A DNA stretch of 24,988 bases from Stramenopiles sp. TOSAG23-3 (Eukaryota; Sar): contig LT642296.1 in NCBI GenBank assembly GCA_900128585.1, positions 1 through 24,988 of the forward strand, given 5' to 3'. Positions 17,901-24,988 of the stretch are shown here, piece after piece (the stretch's first letter is position 1; each line of letters begins with the position of its first letter). The position numbers and the translations under genes are program-made. The notes under the pieces are model-generated. The model searched no databases, was not told where the DNA came from, and worked only from the letters and a program-made list of their open reading frames with translations.

Positions 17901-20016
17901 TGGCTTTTTTCGCGAACTCCATAAATTCGGAGGCAGAGAGGAGGCCATTTCTGTTCTCATCAAAAGCTGCGAACATGCTCCCAATTTCGGGTCCCGTCAG
18001 TGCAATACCTTGATCTTTGAAAAAGGTCTGAAGCTGCTTCGGCTTCATTTCAAACTTTCCGAGTCCACCTTTTTTCATCTTACTGTATGCGCGTTCATCC
18101 CTGTCCTCCAACCTGCGAAGGCGATCGTTGAACGAGTCTTCGAACGCAGCACCCCAGTCAAACTGGCGACGCTTTTTTATTACTTTTAAGAGGGTGTCTT
18201 TCGTCAGCTCCATCGCCATCGCTTGCTCCTCGGGGAGTTGGATGTCCTTTGGTTCAAATTGCTTCCATGCGGTTTGGCACTGTTGGAATGTCTTGTAGCC
18301 CTTCGACCACGACGCATACTGGGGCATGAGCGAAGTATCTACCCCTTTTAGTTTCTTCCCCACCCTCTTCCATTCCTTTTTGCGCATGTCTTCGTCATTG
18401 GATTTATTTTCGCCTTCGTAAGGCCCATCTATGCAGCTTAGGCATTTCTTTGCCCGGGCCACCCTGGTCTTTTGTTCGCCCCACCCAGTGTAATCCTTGC
18501 CACTGTTGCGCGTCTCTTTCTCGTCTTTCAACGCTCTGACCCTTAGCAACGCCGGATTATTTCGTTTTTCATGCTTCAACTTTTCGGCGTCCACCTCGCC
18601 GCGACCCTTGGAGTCAAATTCCTCCATAAAATTGCGTTTATTGACGTAACCAAGCTTAAGGAGAGACCCCCGGGCATCTTCCAAATCATGCTTGTTCTTT
18701 GGGTTGGCATGTATGACCCTGAGGCCACTGTTCATCATCATGTCAACAGAATTCGTCATCACGTTGATTCGCTTCGGTCGAACTACCCCTCTCCCAGAAA
18801 AGTCCATCCGTGGGGCGATCTTCTTCTTCATTTTCTTCATCTTTGCGACGTCATCGTCGTTGGGCGGTGGCAGGACAATAATATTCTCGTTTTTCCGCTT
18901 TGCCCATCCTAAGTGCGTTTTTTTCGCCATGTTGCGGTCGCCTTCTTCGGCCTTTTTCTTCTTGTCGTCTTCGTCGATGGTGTCCTTCTCAACCCACTTT
19001 GACAGCCGACCAACACTCATACCAAGCAGCACCCTTTCCAAGCGCTTCTGCCTTTCTTTTGGAGTTTCTTCAATGTCGAAATCCTCGTCGTCATCGTTCT
19101 CTTCGTTATCCTTTCCTTCGCCACCGCTAGCTTTCGTGCCCCTTTGGTTCATTTTTTTCGTGGCACGCTCGATGACAGCCTTTTGGCACTGTTTCCACGT
19201 CCATTTCGTGCGCTGCATCCACAGTTTGTTCAGAACGTCGTTCGAGGCCTCCATGACTCTTTCCAATGGAGTTCTTGGGGCCCTCCCAAGGGGAGGGGTG
19301 TACTGCAACGAGTTGAGCACGTACTTGGTCTTCTCGCCTTTTTTGGTGGGGTATTTCCAGTCGTTGTCCTCGTCGTCGTCGTTGTCCTCGTCCTCGCTCC
19401 CGGAGCTACGCGCCCTCATATTCGACGTGTACACCCGGCCGTAATCTTCCGCAAGCTCTTGCACTTGGTTAGAAAGTTTCCCAGCTTCGGCAATGGGAAC
19501 GACGACGTCCGAAAAACAATGCCGGGGCTCCCCATCCTTCGCACGGGACCACTGGATGAACTCCCGCAGTAGCGACGGCAACGGACGCTGGGAAGCTGGC
19601 ACTTTGCCGCCCACGGGGGCAACTGGTTTCGAATTGGACAAACTGGGCAGATCGCTGTCGCCCCGCGCGCTCAAATCGAAGGTGCCAACCAAACAGTCAC
19701 ACGCAACCAAAGCCACCCCTATTTCCCTCCAGCTCTCGTCTTCGGACGCGCGCTTTATGAGTATTTCCTTCTTCAGCAACTGCTGAACCTTCTCGTAGCG
19801 ACTTTTCTTTTTCACCCAGCAATCAAAGGTCGCTTGCGCGACTTCTTTGGCCTTCTCGGCCACTCTTTTTTCTTTTTTCTTCTTGAGCATTGCAAGGTGC
19901 TTCACATCATCACGTTCTCGTTCTTTCTGACGCACCCATTCGTCGTGGTTGGGACCGTTCAACGTCTTTTTTGACGACATGGAAGTGCCCGTGCGCGAAC
20001 CACCAAAGGAGGACAT
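14989..20016 (-). CDS. Large fibronectin type III / EF-hand protein with EF-hand pairs nested in FN3 domains
   Basis: A 1,675-residue single-exon protein of unknown function, probably a Ca2+-responsive scaffold. The open frame extends to 20082, but that codon is GTG. The first ATG is at 20014-20016 with ACC before it, and is chosen as start. The N-terminal 650 residues are basic and coiled-coil-prone, with acidic Asp/Glu blocks (207-219, 303-318) and a Lys/Met run (391-399). A first EF loop is DENRNGLLSASE (686-697). FN3 domains follow at about 767-875, 876-1085, 1088-1366 and 1369-1475. The second and third are too long and contain EF-hand loops: DVDGSGELSKAE (919-930) with DENNDGKVSFDE (972-983), and DANGDGDLGYDE (1228-1239) with DKNNDGHIKFDE (1264-1275). 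All five loops keep Asp at 1, Gly at 6 and Glu at 12. A Ser-rich linker lies at 1121-1153. There is no signal peptide or membrane helix, so it is intracellular, perhaps cytoskeletal or ciliary (inference). Confidence 0.9.
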   Translation of the reverse strand: MSSFGGSRTGTSMSSKKTLNGPNHDEWVRQKERERDDVKHLAMLKKKKEKRVAEKAKEVAQATFDCWVKKKSRYEKVQQLLKKEILIKRASEDESWREIGVALVACDCLVGTFDLSARGDSDLPSLSNSKPVAPVGGKVPASQRPLPSLLREFIQWSRAKDGEPRHCFSDVVVPIAEAGKLSNQVQELAEDYGRVYTSNMRARSSGSEDEDNDDDEDNDWKYPTKKGEKTKYVLNSLQYTPPLGRAPRTPLERVMEASNDVLNKLWMQRTKWTWKQCQKAVIERATKKMNQRGTKASGGEGKDNEENDDDEDFDIEETPKERQKRLERVLLGMSVGRLSKWVEKDTIDEDDKKKKAEEGDRNMAKKTHLGWAKRKNENIIVLPPPNDDDVAKMKKMKKKIAPRMDFSGRGVVRPKRINVMTNSVDMMMNSGLRVIHANPKNKHDLEDARGSLLKLGYVNKRNFMEEFDSKGRGEVDAEKLKHEKRNNPALLRVRALKDEKETRNSGKDYTGWGEQKTRVARAKKCLSCIDGPYEGENKSNDEDMRKKEWKRVGKKLKGVDTSLMPQYASWSKGYKTFQQCQTAWKQFEPKDIQLPEEQAMAMELTKDTLLKVIKKRRQFDWGAAFEDSFNDRLRRLEDRDERAYSKMKKGGLGKFEMKPKQLQTFFKDQGIALTGPEIGSMFAAFDENRNGLLSASEFMEFAKKARTAQINPNSDFWNDLPTLKKYYKKNGKWTDEQRNDCVQALEDMASVNLQAEAEIKMLEQGKPPAPPILKMKRSTGLTPKEQTSTLELTWAPGPGKTLPIFYVLEIADKSGKIFSELTKDPPHAKHKDIVPTGYFMHEELAPNTKYLYRLTAFNGFGPSTPTYASFTTLPIAPPAPRLDSSSITVDKCTVTLSWGEGEEYVRKLRSLRKVFNKIDVDGSGELSKAEMETFKNQIIHPEKNQANPILREFVEWSGCGEDIFLTMFKKADENNDGKVSFDEFSKHLLRNARVNSNKPRVVDGGAETKTEDDHAAVATGTKFVLMQCIADEDVPFFNPVTAPTHKTSWKVSGLVPGQSYQYRVHAVNQDDEPGPPSKPLIVNAQLTQPDTPRLKRGKNGKLMIVWKEPPNLDMSTMLLGPSSTPARNTNQLNSSTSSLKSSSSRRSNTLRKSDSNALGKTKDKYWGTNPLAASATFNKGVQGTQSSTWMKKLAEWTNPAEDGNGGEEKYSQSGVSEGSVKRMFDRYDANGDGDLGYDELKHFLKDMGMPHDNHAIQAAMMEVDKNNDGHIKFDEFKDWWSTHKITYVLKRDAGTPESSLASTGGRLPGKPYYCVDYTLQDNRSVQFDIGGDSEYSLKPNTMYRFALMYRSRRSFSPLSQELQVCTPPGAPTQPVAVAVRAREVTLKWYPGPGGAAFKYVVLYKKLGKAGRGPTSMVDDGDEDGWEKCFEGSSTLARITSGIDADTAYKFKVAALNRQYTRGDTSLPTMAVTIRSVDEEDTTPNNVEDIFTIECTGDVVTGDTIVFTERVYRVVKPAINGKENNKSRKSLKSKSRQTRSIKSKLGVESSGSVRLSQSIEGSAKREFVTERTVAAVVFKETESLYSSRKGLKEMERSLSMQVIWCTASAKSDIAKKHILKPGAIISRKEGALREFEVFRCPWAQEDSRWTSSEEQTAKVLDNGLSEEDNLLMAESS

Positions 20017-21307
20017 GGTTGTACGGTTTGCAACGTCTAAAAGAAGTGTATGTCTAAAAAGTGCACGGTTTCCTTGTTGCACAAACTTGACTGTTCTACT
20101 ATATGCGAGTAACTTTTCTTATTCTTTTAACAGAAACTGTGCTCGCTTCTCATTTGATTGATTAATGAATTGTTGCTAGCTTTTACTTTTCAGTCACATT
20201 TATAATATAGCTATCCGCGCGATGCAATGTGATGGAATGAATTCCGTTTGTTAAATTGAAATCCTCCTTTTTTTTTTTTTTAATTCGTTGTTCTCTCTCT
20301 TCTTCTTCTTTTTTTTCCCTTCTTCTTCTTTTCTACGTTTGTGACACTTTGAGATTTCATTTTATTCCCCTGTTATTCGGTTAGTTGTCGTCTTAAAAAA
20401 AATAAAATAACTGTGGTGATGATGATGTAATATTTATTATACATACATACACACAGCATGTTGTAAATACAGATATAGGAGATCTTGTCTCCATTTTTTT
20501 TTGTCTTCTATTTTTATTATTATTCAATTATTTTATTTTAACATACGTATAGCATAGGTTAAAAGAAATCATTTGGCAGTTATAATTTACAGAATCATTT
20601 AAATAGGATATATTTGATTAGTAATTAGTATAACTTTGTATATTGTAAATTTTACTTAAACAAAGAAAACAATTTTAACGGTAGAACTATATCGATGCTG
20701 TCTTTATGTATTTTATTTCAAAACCAATTACAACTGGAATAACGTTTTCCGAGTTCGTAGAGTCTTTGCTTTATTACTTCTTCACCGAGAAGAATAGAAA
20801 AAAAAAGAAAAGAACTGAAATACCCTAAAACAAACACTATCAAAAGAAACTATTCTTCACCAATGGTAATCCCATACTAAAATTAGCATGCACATAGGCT
20901 GTGTTTGTGATGGCCTCATAATCCCTCTCTCCTCCTTCTTCCTTCCTCCTTCCTCTCCCATCACTACTATCATATACCGTAGCTATATTGACATTATCAC
21001 ATATCGCTTCTTTCTTCTTCCTTCCTCTTTCTTTCTTCTTCGCGCGCCGCCGCCCGGGGGGCTTTAATTTCCCGAGTTAAAAAGATTTGTTGATGATTCA
21101 TATAAGTAAGAAGACATGGATGGATGGTTGACGCAAGGAGATTATTTTCGACTAAACAGATCATAGAATATATTGAGAATAATATTTGAAAGGCAACTTA
21201 CTAGAGACGACGACCAACCAAAAAGGAACATTTACTAACTGGACAAGTACCTGTCTTACGTGCTGTAAATTCGAACACGAGAACGCGCGCGAAAAACCAC
21301 CAGGAAC
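20017..21307. other. Divergent intergenic spacer with microsatellites and a GC island
   Basis: About 1.3 kb between two divergently transcribed genes, so it holds both promoters. It is mostly AT-rich with T runs (20267-20281) and CTT/TTC tracts (20295-20335 and 20930-21040). A sharp G+C island of about 22 bases (21041-21062) directly follows the second pyrimidine tract. Near the propeller gene, GTAAG at 21106 and TACTAAC followed by AG at 21246-21247 could mark a leader intron, but the evidence is thin. Palindrome and tRNA searches by eye gave nothing else. Confidence 0.5.
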
Positions 21308-22618
21308 ATGTCCGATTTTTTTTCCTCTGTGGGTTTAGCGTCCCCGGCAGCTGCATTTAGTGCGGTGTCGGTTGCTGCCCTTCTTTCTCACGTGTTCCTG
21401 CGGCACAATAAGCAGCGGAGCATAGGCCGGACGTATGTTTTGCCTGGACCACTTTTGATGGGCCAGGACAAGTGGTTGGGAGGAGTGTGCTCGCCGTGCG
21501 GAAAGTTCATATATGGGGTGCCCGGTCACGCGAAACGAGTGCTGAAGATCACGATAGCGACCGGAGAGTACGAGCTCATCGGTCCAAAATACAAAGGGCA
21601 ATTCAAGTGGTTACGAGGGGTAGAGATACCAAAGTCGTACACGGGAACCACACAAAAGCTGTACTGCTTGCCCTCCAACGGGGGCAAGTATGGCGTCTTG
21701 AAAATATTGCCAGACACGCACGAGGTGAGCACTATCGGCGGGCCGTATGAAGGCGACTGGCTGTGGCACGGCGGCGTTCTGTCCGAAGTAGACGGGAATG
21801 TGTATGCAATTCCTTGCAATGCAACGGGGGTGTTAAAGATCGATCCAAGAACGGACAAAGTGACCGTCATAGGGGGACCTTGGCCAGACGAGCCAAAGCG
21901 CCAAAAATGGTACGGCGGAATCGTTGGACACGATGGGAACATTTATGGAATCCCCCAGTGTGCTTCGGGGGTGCTGAAGATCAACCCGAGAACCCAAGAG
22001 TGCACCATTATCGGCAAGGAGGAAGTGTCCCAGCACGGCCAGGGCCAGAAAATGGGGTGGAAATGGCACGGCGGGTTTTACTGCAAAGAGACTGGGGCGA
22101 TTTACGGGATACCTTCCAATGCCGATGCTGTGTTGAAGATCGACACGAAAACCGACACCGTCACCACGATAGGGTACCCCCTGAACAGGGAATGGAGCCA
22201 TCGGCAAGATGGACGGTACAAGTATTTGGGGGGAGCAATTGGCCCCGACGGGTACTGTTACTTTTTCCCCTGCGACGCGGAGCGTGTGCTGCGGGTTGAT
22301 TTGAGAACGGACAAATGCAAAACGATTGGGCCGAAATTTATGGAAGGCATGAACAAGTGGCAGAACGGTTTTTGCGCATCGGATGGGTGTATCTATGCCA
22401 TTCCCCAGCGTGCCTACGGGATTCTTAAAATTGAGCCTTCGGCCGACCGTACCAAAGACGCGACGGTTCTGTCTTTGGATTGTGGAGGTGGAGAATACAT
22501 GAAGTTCCAAAAGGATAAGTTTGAGGCCGCAGTAATGGGGGCCGACGGCGCGATGTATTGCATACCATTGAGGGCCAAGCAAATAGTAAAAATAATCCCC
22601 GGAAGGGAAAAACTCTAA
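21308..22618 (+). CDS. N-terminally anchored beta-propeller protein with eight repeats
   Basis: A 436-residue protein of unknown function. Residues about 9-30 form a hydrophobic stretch followed by the basic RHNKQR (32-37), consistent with a signal anchor or an organelle-targeting leader. The rest is a repeat protein. Each unit has the form KW-x-GG, then a DG-x-I/V-Y-x-I-P turn, an A-x-x-VLKI strand, a D/N-P-x-T turn and a V-x-x-IG strand. I count eight units, starting near residues 55, 100, 152, 200, 252, 305, 350 and 404. Clear examples are GNVYAIP (163-169), GNIYGIP (210-216), GAIYGIP (263-269) and GCIYAIP (360-366). This is the pattern of NHL/SMP-30-like propellers and of a repeat family I recall from algal and other protist genomes. 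The ATG has A at -3. A binding or scaffolding role is more likely than catalysis, as no active-site signature is visible. Confidence 0.87.
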   Translation: MSDFFSSVGLASPAAAFSAVSVAALLSHVFLRHNKQRSIGRTYVLPGPLLMGQDKWLGGVCSPCGKFIYGVPGHAKRVLKITIATGEYELIGPKYKGQFKWLRGVEIPKSYTGTTQKLYCLPSNGGKYGVLKILPDTHEVSTIGGPYEGDWLWHGGVLSEVDGNVYAIPCNATGVLKIDPRTDKVTVIGGPWPDEPKRQKWYGGIVGHDGNIYGIPQCASGVLKINPRTQECTIIGKEEVSQHGQGQKMGWKWHGGFYCKETGAIYGIPSNADAVLKIDTKTDTVTTIGYPLNREWSHRQDGRYKYLGGAIGPDGYCYFFPCDAERVLRVDLRTDKCKTIGPKFMEGMNKWQNGFCASDGCIYAIPQRAYGILKIEPSADRTKDATVLSLDCGGGEYMKFQKDKFEAAVMGADGAMYCIPLRAKQIVKIIPGREKL

Positions 22619-22947
22619 TTCTTAAGTTGAAAATTGGTTGTTATCTGAAGGCAAGAAAATTGGCTGTTATTTTAAAGTAAAATTAAAATCAATGTACTGC
22701 GAACTGAACTCTAGAGTTAGACATTCAAGATTTACATTCCTTCATGTTTCCCTTCATTACTACTGTTTATATTAAAGTTAAAAAAACCATAACACATTTT
22801 TTTAAAAATATTTTTTGTTTTCTAACAAAACTCTTTTCTTTTGCACTTTAAAACATTTTTGCCGCTGTTTACTAAAAAGCCAATTGGCCACTTAAGTTAT
22901 TTTGTCGGTCGGTTAATCATCCGTTGTAGGGCAGTGCGAATATTGTT
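22619..22947. other. AT-rich convergent spacer between propeller and 7TM genes
   Basis: This 329-base spacer separates two convergent stop codons and must contain both 3'UTRs. T-rich tracts lie at about 22795-22820. The minus-strand gene carries an AATAAA hexamer inside its last codons (plus-strand 22957-22962, TTTATT), which could act in 3' processing. I see no gene in the spacer. Confidence 0.5.
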
Positions 22948-24213
22948 TCAATTTTTTTTATTCTTAAATAAACTCACCACTGGGTATATAATGGAGATGA
23001 AAAATGCTCTTAAGAGTGTTGACGACAAATTGGAAGTGAAGGAAATCCCAAGAATACTTATCGCTCCATATTTTTCTTTCAAGCCACAAAACTCCTGATA
23101 GTCAGCAGCAAATTTTTCTGGATCAATTTCTTGGATTTTTGGGAAAGATATAATGACTGCTCTCTGAAGAGAATTATGCTGACGGTCAATTCGACTAAAC
23201 ATATAAAAGTAAAGGAATAGTAAGAATGTCCATATAACGCAAGGCACAAATCCTACATCCTGCTGTCGTAAACTACCATGAAATACATCGTTTGCAAAAT
23301 TCACCAAATAGTATGACAAATTTAAAATCACGACAATTGCAGTCGAAATGGCAATTGGTGCGAATCTATCGGCCCATAGATTCAAGGAAGAAATAACAAG
23401 CCTGTATCGTTTAATTAATTTCCTTGAACCAAAGTCAGGATCATTTTCAACTTTTTCAGATATTCGCTTAACATTTCGAACATGTACATATTCAATGTTC
23501 ACAAAGCCAATACCACACATACAAATGGTGTAACATGTAGAATATGCATAGACAGTATTGGGGTCCCAAAACAAAATCTTGGGTATCCACCCACCGTTAT
23601 CGAGATATATATATGCATATATCATTCCAATGAGCCAAGTGATAACAACATACATATCAACAATTTTGCGTTTTCTGACAACTGTGCTGTTGTCACCTAC
23701 CTTGATGGAATATAAAGCATTCTCGGCGTTAGAATAACGGAAGCCAAACATAAAACCGAAGCAATGTGCCGATAGCCACATGAAATTCATAGCCAACGGT
23801 AAATCTGGGTCATTTTGCCAATCAACAGAAAAAGCATGAGAGATCATGCCCCATCCGTTTTGCAAAGCAAAATTTAGTTGAGCCAACGTAAATAAAATAT
23901 ACGAAAGAGTTATCCAGGAAGTTGTCACCGAACGTAGTCGATCAATAACATATTGTGGAAGCTTCACCAAGCCTACTGCCAAGATAAAATCAACAGCCCA
24001 GCTTAACAAATTAGCAAGCTTGGGAGTTCCACTATCCTCCTCTTCCACATTTTTTAAGTGTCTCAAACTATATTTTACAATGATAGAGTCGTCGCATAGG
24101 CCACAACTTTTATTTTGTGAATGTTGTTCGTCTGAAAGTTTTATGCTTTCCCGTACAGGTTCCCCATTCTCTAAACGGGAATATGGACCAGGTGGATTTT
24201 GTACGTGAGTCAT
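22948..24213 (-). CDS. Seven-transmembrane protein, candidate gustatory-receptor-like (GRL) channel
   Basis: A 421-residue multi-pass membrane protein, intact from ATG (ACA before it) to TGA. Hydrophobic helices fall near residues 98-118, 138-158, 185-205, 218-241, 284-306, 320-339 and 395-416, with a weaker segment at 69-90. The N-terminal tail is hydrophilic. Loops 159-184 and 242-283 are basic, which places the N-terminus inside and the last helix running outward, with a short C-terminus. This is the inverted topology of insect gustatory/odorant receptors and their protist and plant GRL/DUF3537 relatives, not that of GPCRs. The TM4-TM5 loop has the family-like pattern of a helix, then RYRLVISSLN (269-278), and enters TM5 directly. 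A loop of about 55 residues precedes TM7. The insect TM7 TY-QF motif is not present; there is a Tyr at 410. The gene looks more AT-rich than its neighbours. Other uncharacterised 7-8 TM families cannot be excluded. Confidence 0.82.
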   Translation of the reverse strand: MTHVQNPPGPYSRLENGEPVRESIKLSDEQHSQNKSCGLCDDSIIVKYSLRHLKNVEEEDSGTPKLANLLSWAVDFILAVGLVKLPQYVIDRLRSVTTSWITLSYILFTLAQLNFALQNGWGMISHAFSVDWQNDPDLPLAMNFMWLSAHCFGFMFGFRYSNAENALYSIKVGDNSTVVRKRKIVDMYVVITWLIGMIYAYIYLDNGGWIPKILFWDPNTVYAYSTCYTICMCGIGFVNIEYVHVRNVKRISEKVENDPDFGSRKLIKRYRLVISSLNLWADRFAPIAISTAIVVILNLSYYLVNFANDVFHGSLRQQDVGFVPCVIWTFLLFLYFYMFSRIDRQHNSLQRAVIISFPKIQEIDPEKFAADYQEFCGLKEKYGAISILGISFTSNLSSTLLRAFFISIIYPVVSLFKNKKN

Positions 24214-24658
24214 TGTAATGGTTTGTTTGAATTTCTTTCGCGCACTCTCAATGTCTTATTAATTATTCTATGCCTTCTATGCTTGTAAACACTGTTCGTG
24301 TAACTAATAAAGATCAAAGAATATAAATAAATGTATTACGATGTGGCAGCTGTGCGTAACTCTCCTTGAGGCTGAGATTTTCTGTACCCTCCTCTGTAAA
24401 CGAAGCCATGTCTTTTATCCTGTTTATTGTTTCCTTAATAGTTATTTTCTTTGCTTTTCCGTTAACGTTTATCTTTTATTGTTTCGTATTCGTTCTTTTC
24501 AGTCTCTGTAACTTATTGCGTTCGTTTAGTTATTCATTTCGTTGATTAAAGATCGAAAAAACAGTGTCTTCGAACAATAGCATGACACAGCAAGGACGGA
24601 GAAAAAAAATGCACGTAGAGAAAGAATCATTCTCTTTAACATTCCGTCCGACTCCTCC
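24214..24658. other. Divergent promoter spacer between 7TM and GIY-YIG-like genes
   Basis: About 445 bases separate the 7TM start from the TATA box of the rightmost ORF. The stretch is AT-rich with T-rich pyrimidine tracts around 24420-24500. No third gene, RNA gene or repeat was recognised. Confidence 0.5.
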
Positions 24659-24697
24659 TATATAAAATCAGTATTTAAGTTAACTCTATCACTTTTA
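24659..24697 (+). promoter_or_regulatory. TATA box plus initiator core promoter of the GIY-YIG-like ORF
   Basis: TATATAAAA lies at 24659-24667. The sequence TCACTTT at 24689-24695 matches the initiator consensus YYANWYY with its A at 24691. The A is 32 bases downstream of the first T of the TATA box, the spacing expected for TBP-directed initiation. Transcription from 24691 would leave a 5'UTR of only ten bases before the ATG at 24701. This is inferred from consensus match and spacing. Confidence 0.5.
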
Positions 24698-24700
24698 ATA

Positions 24701-24976
24701 ATGTTGACCGACACCCTCGATTCCTTGTTGGAGTCGGATATGTTTAAAGCCGTAATAGCATACGGTCATCCAATAGATAGGAAGCCGTGGTATGGGTATT
24801 TGTACATAGCTAAGTTTCTCGAACGAGACAAGTTGAAGATAGGCATTGCGTCGAAATTGGATAGGCGTGACATGCAGTTAAGACTACAAAATGAGTACCA
24901 GGATAGTGGCCATTACTATCATACTGATAGAATTGTGCACCCTGGGGAAAGGGTAAAATGTTTAAGAGGATTTTAA
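24701..24976 (+). CDS. Short GIY-YIG/T5orf172-like protein
   Basis: A 91-residue ORF starting at ATG and ending in TAA twelve bases before the window edge. Residues 32-61 resemble the core of the GIY-YIG nuclease fold as found in the T5orf172/MUG113 group: GYLYIA (32-37), KIGIAS (46-51), then the basic RR (55-56) and QLRL (59-62), where that family has KIG-x-[ST] followed by an Arg. The usual C-terminal Glu of the nuclease site is not obvious, and the fold is normally a little longer, so the protein may be truncated or may continue after an intron (a GT occurs at 24953). Against that, AATAAA follows the stop and a TATA/Inr pair precedes the start. Homing endonucleases, phage and giant-virus proteins use this fold; a eukaryotic origin is equally possible. 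Confidence 0.5.
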   Translation: MLTDTLDSLLESDMFKAVIAYGHPIDRKPWYGYLYIAKFLERDKLKIGIASKLDRRDMQLRLQNEYQDSGHYYHTDRIVHPGERVKCLRGF

Positions 24977-24982
24977 AATAAA
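24977..24982 (+). terminator. Candidate poly(A) signal AATAAA just after the GIY-YIG-like ORF
   Basis: The hexamer begins at the base after the TAA stop. In an AT-rich spacer the motif can occur by chance. Its position, together with the TATA/Inr pair upstream, suggests a very compact transcription unit. The cleavage site would fall beyond the window. Confidence 0.35.
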
Positions 24983-24988
24983 ACGTTC

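Noticed and set aside
18692-19444. 250-residue Ser/Phe-rich open frame antisense to the FN3/EF-hand gene
   Set aside because: Its composition is the reverse complement of the Lys/Glu/Asp-rich sense codons; no independent coding signal.
20017-20082. N-terminal extension of the FN3/EF-hand protein by 22 residues
   Set aside because: It would need a GTG start; the ATG at 20014-20016 has a good eukaryotic context.
21106-21247. Possible 5'UTR intron of the propeller gene (GTAAG donor, TACTAAC branch site, AG acceptor)
   Set aside because: The branch-to-acceptor distance is only about nine bases and the donor is weak in AT-rich DNA, so it is not annotated as an intron.
21260-21300. TTCGAA element on the minus strand resembling a tRNA B box
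   Set aside because: No A box, cloverleaf or acceptor stem can be built around it.
21833-22582. 249-residue frame antisense to the propeller gene
   Set aside because: Periodic residues merely mirror the repeat structure of the sense gene.

Overview
This is a nuclear segment from a compact, intron-poor eukaryotic microbe, probably a protist or microalga. Evidence for this is a mitochondrial ADP/ATP carrier, the intermembrane-space protease Atp23, a USP deubiquitinase and EF-hand/fibronectin-III proteins. Two uninterrupted reading frames run to about 8.9 kb and 5.0 kb. Coding DNA is visibly richer in G+C than the AT-rich, microsatellite-rich spacers. TAA, TAG and TGA are all used as stops, which fits the standard code. 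No rRNA, tRNA, CRISPR array or transposon was recognised. I cannot name the lineage from the sequence alone.

Layout: 1-668 is non-coding. 669-1622 (-) is the ADP/ATP carrier, with a probable 5'UTR intron. 1850-3172 is an AT-rich spacer ending in a palindrome-rich patch. 3173-4024 (+) is a galactose-binding-like protein with an F-box-like motif. 4884-13811 (+) is a 2,975-residue USP. 13936-14526 (-) is Atp23. 14989-20016 (-) is a 1,675-residue FN3/EF-hand protein. 21308-22618 (+) is a membrane-anchored beta-propeller. 22948-24213 (-) is a seven-helix membrane protein. 24701-24976 (+) is a short GIY-YIG-like ORF behind a TATA/Inr-like promoter.

The genes do not form an operon; neighbours are convergent, divergent or tandem with separate spacers. 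Two functional links can be argued. The carrier and Atp23 are both mitochondrial. The F-box-like/galactose-binding protein and the USP are adjacent, co-oriented and both plausibly connected to ubiquitin.

The most unusual content is architectural. The USP catalytic fold is interrupted by roughly 890 residues carrying MABP-like beta-prism repeats and a dual-specificity phosphatase-like domain whose catalytic arginine is missing. The FN3 protein has EF-hand pairs apparently inserted inside two of its FN3 domains. The membrane protein near the right end has the topology and loop pattern of the gustatory-receptor-like (GRL) 7TM channel superfamily, but no diagnostic motif proves it.
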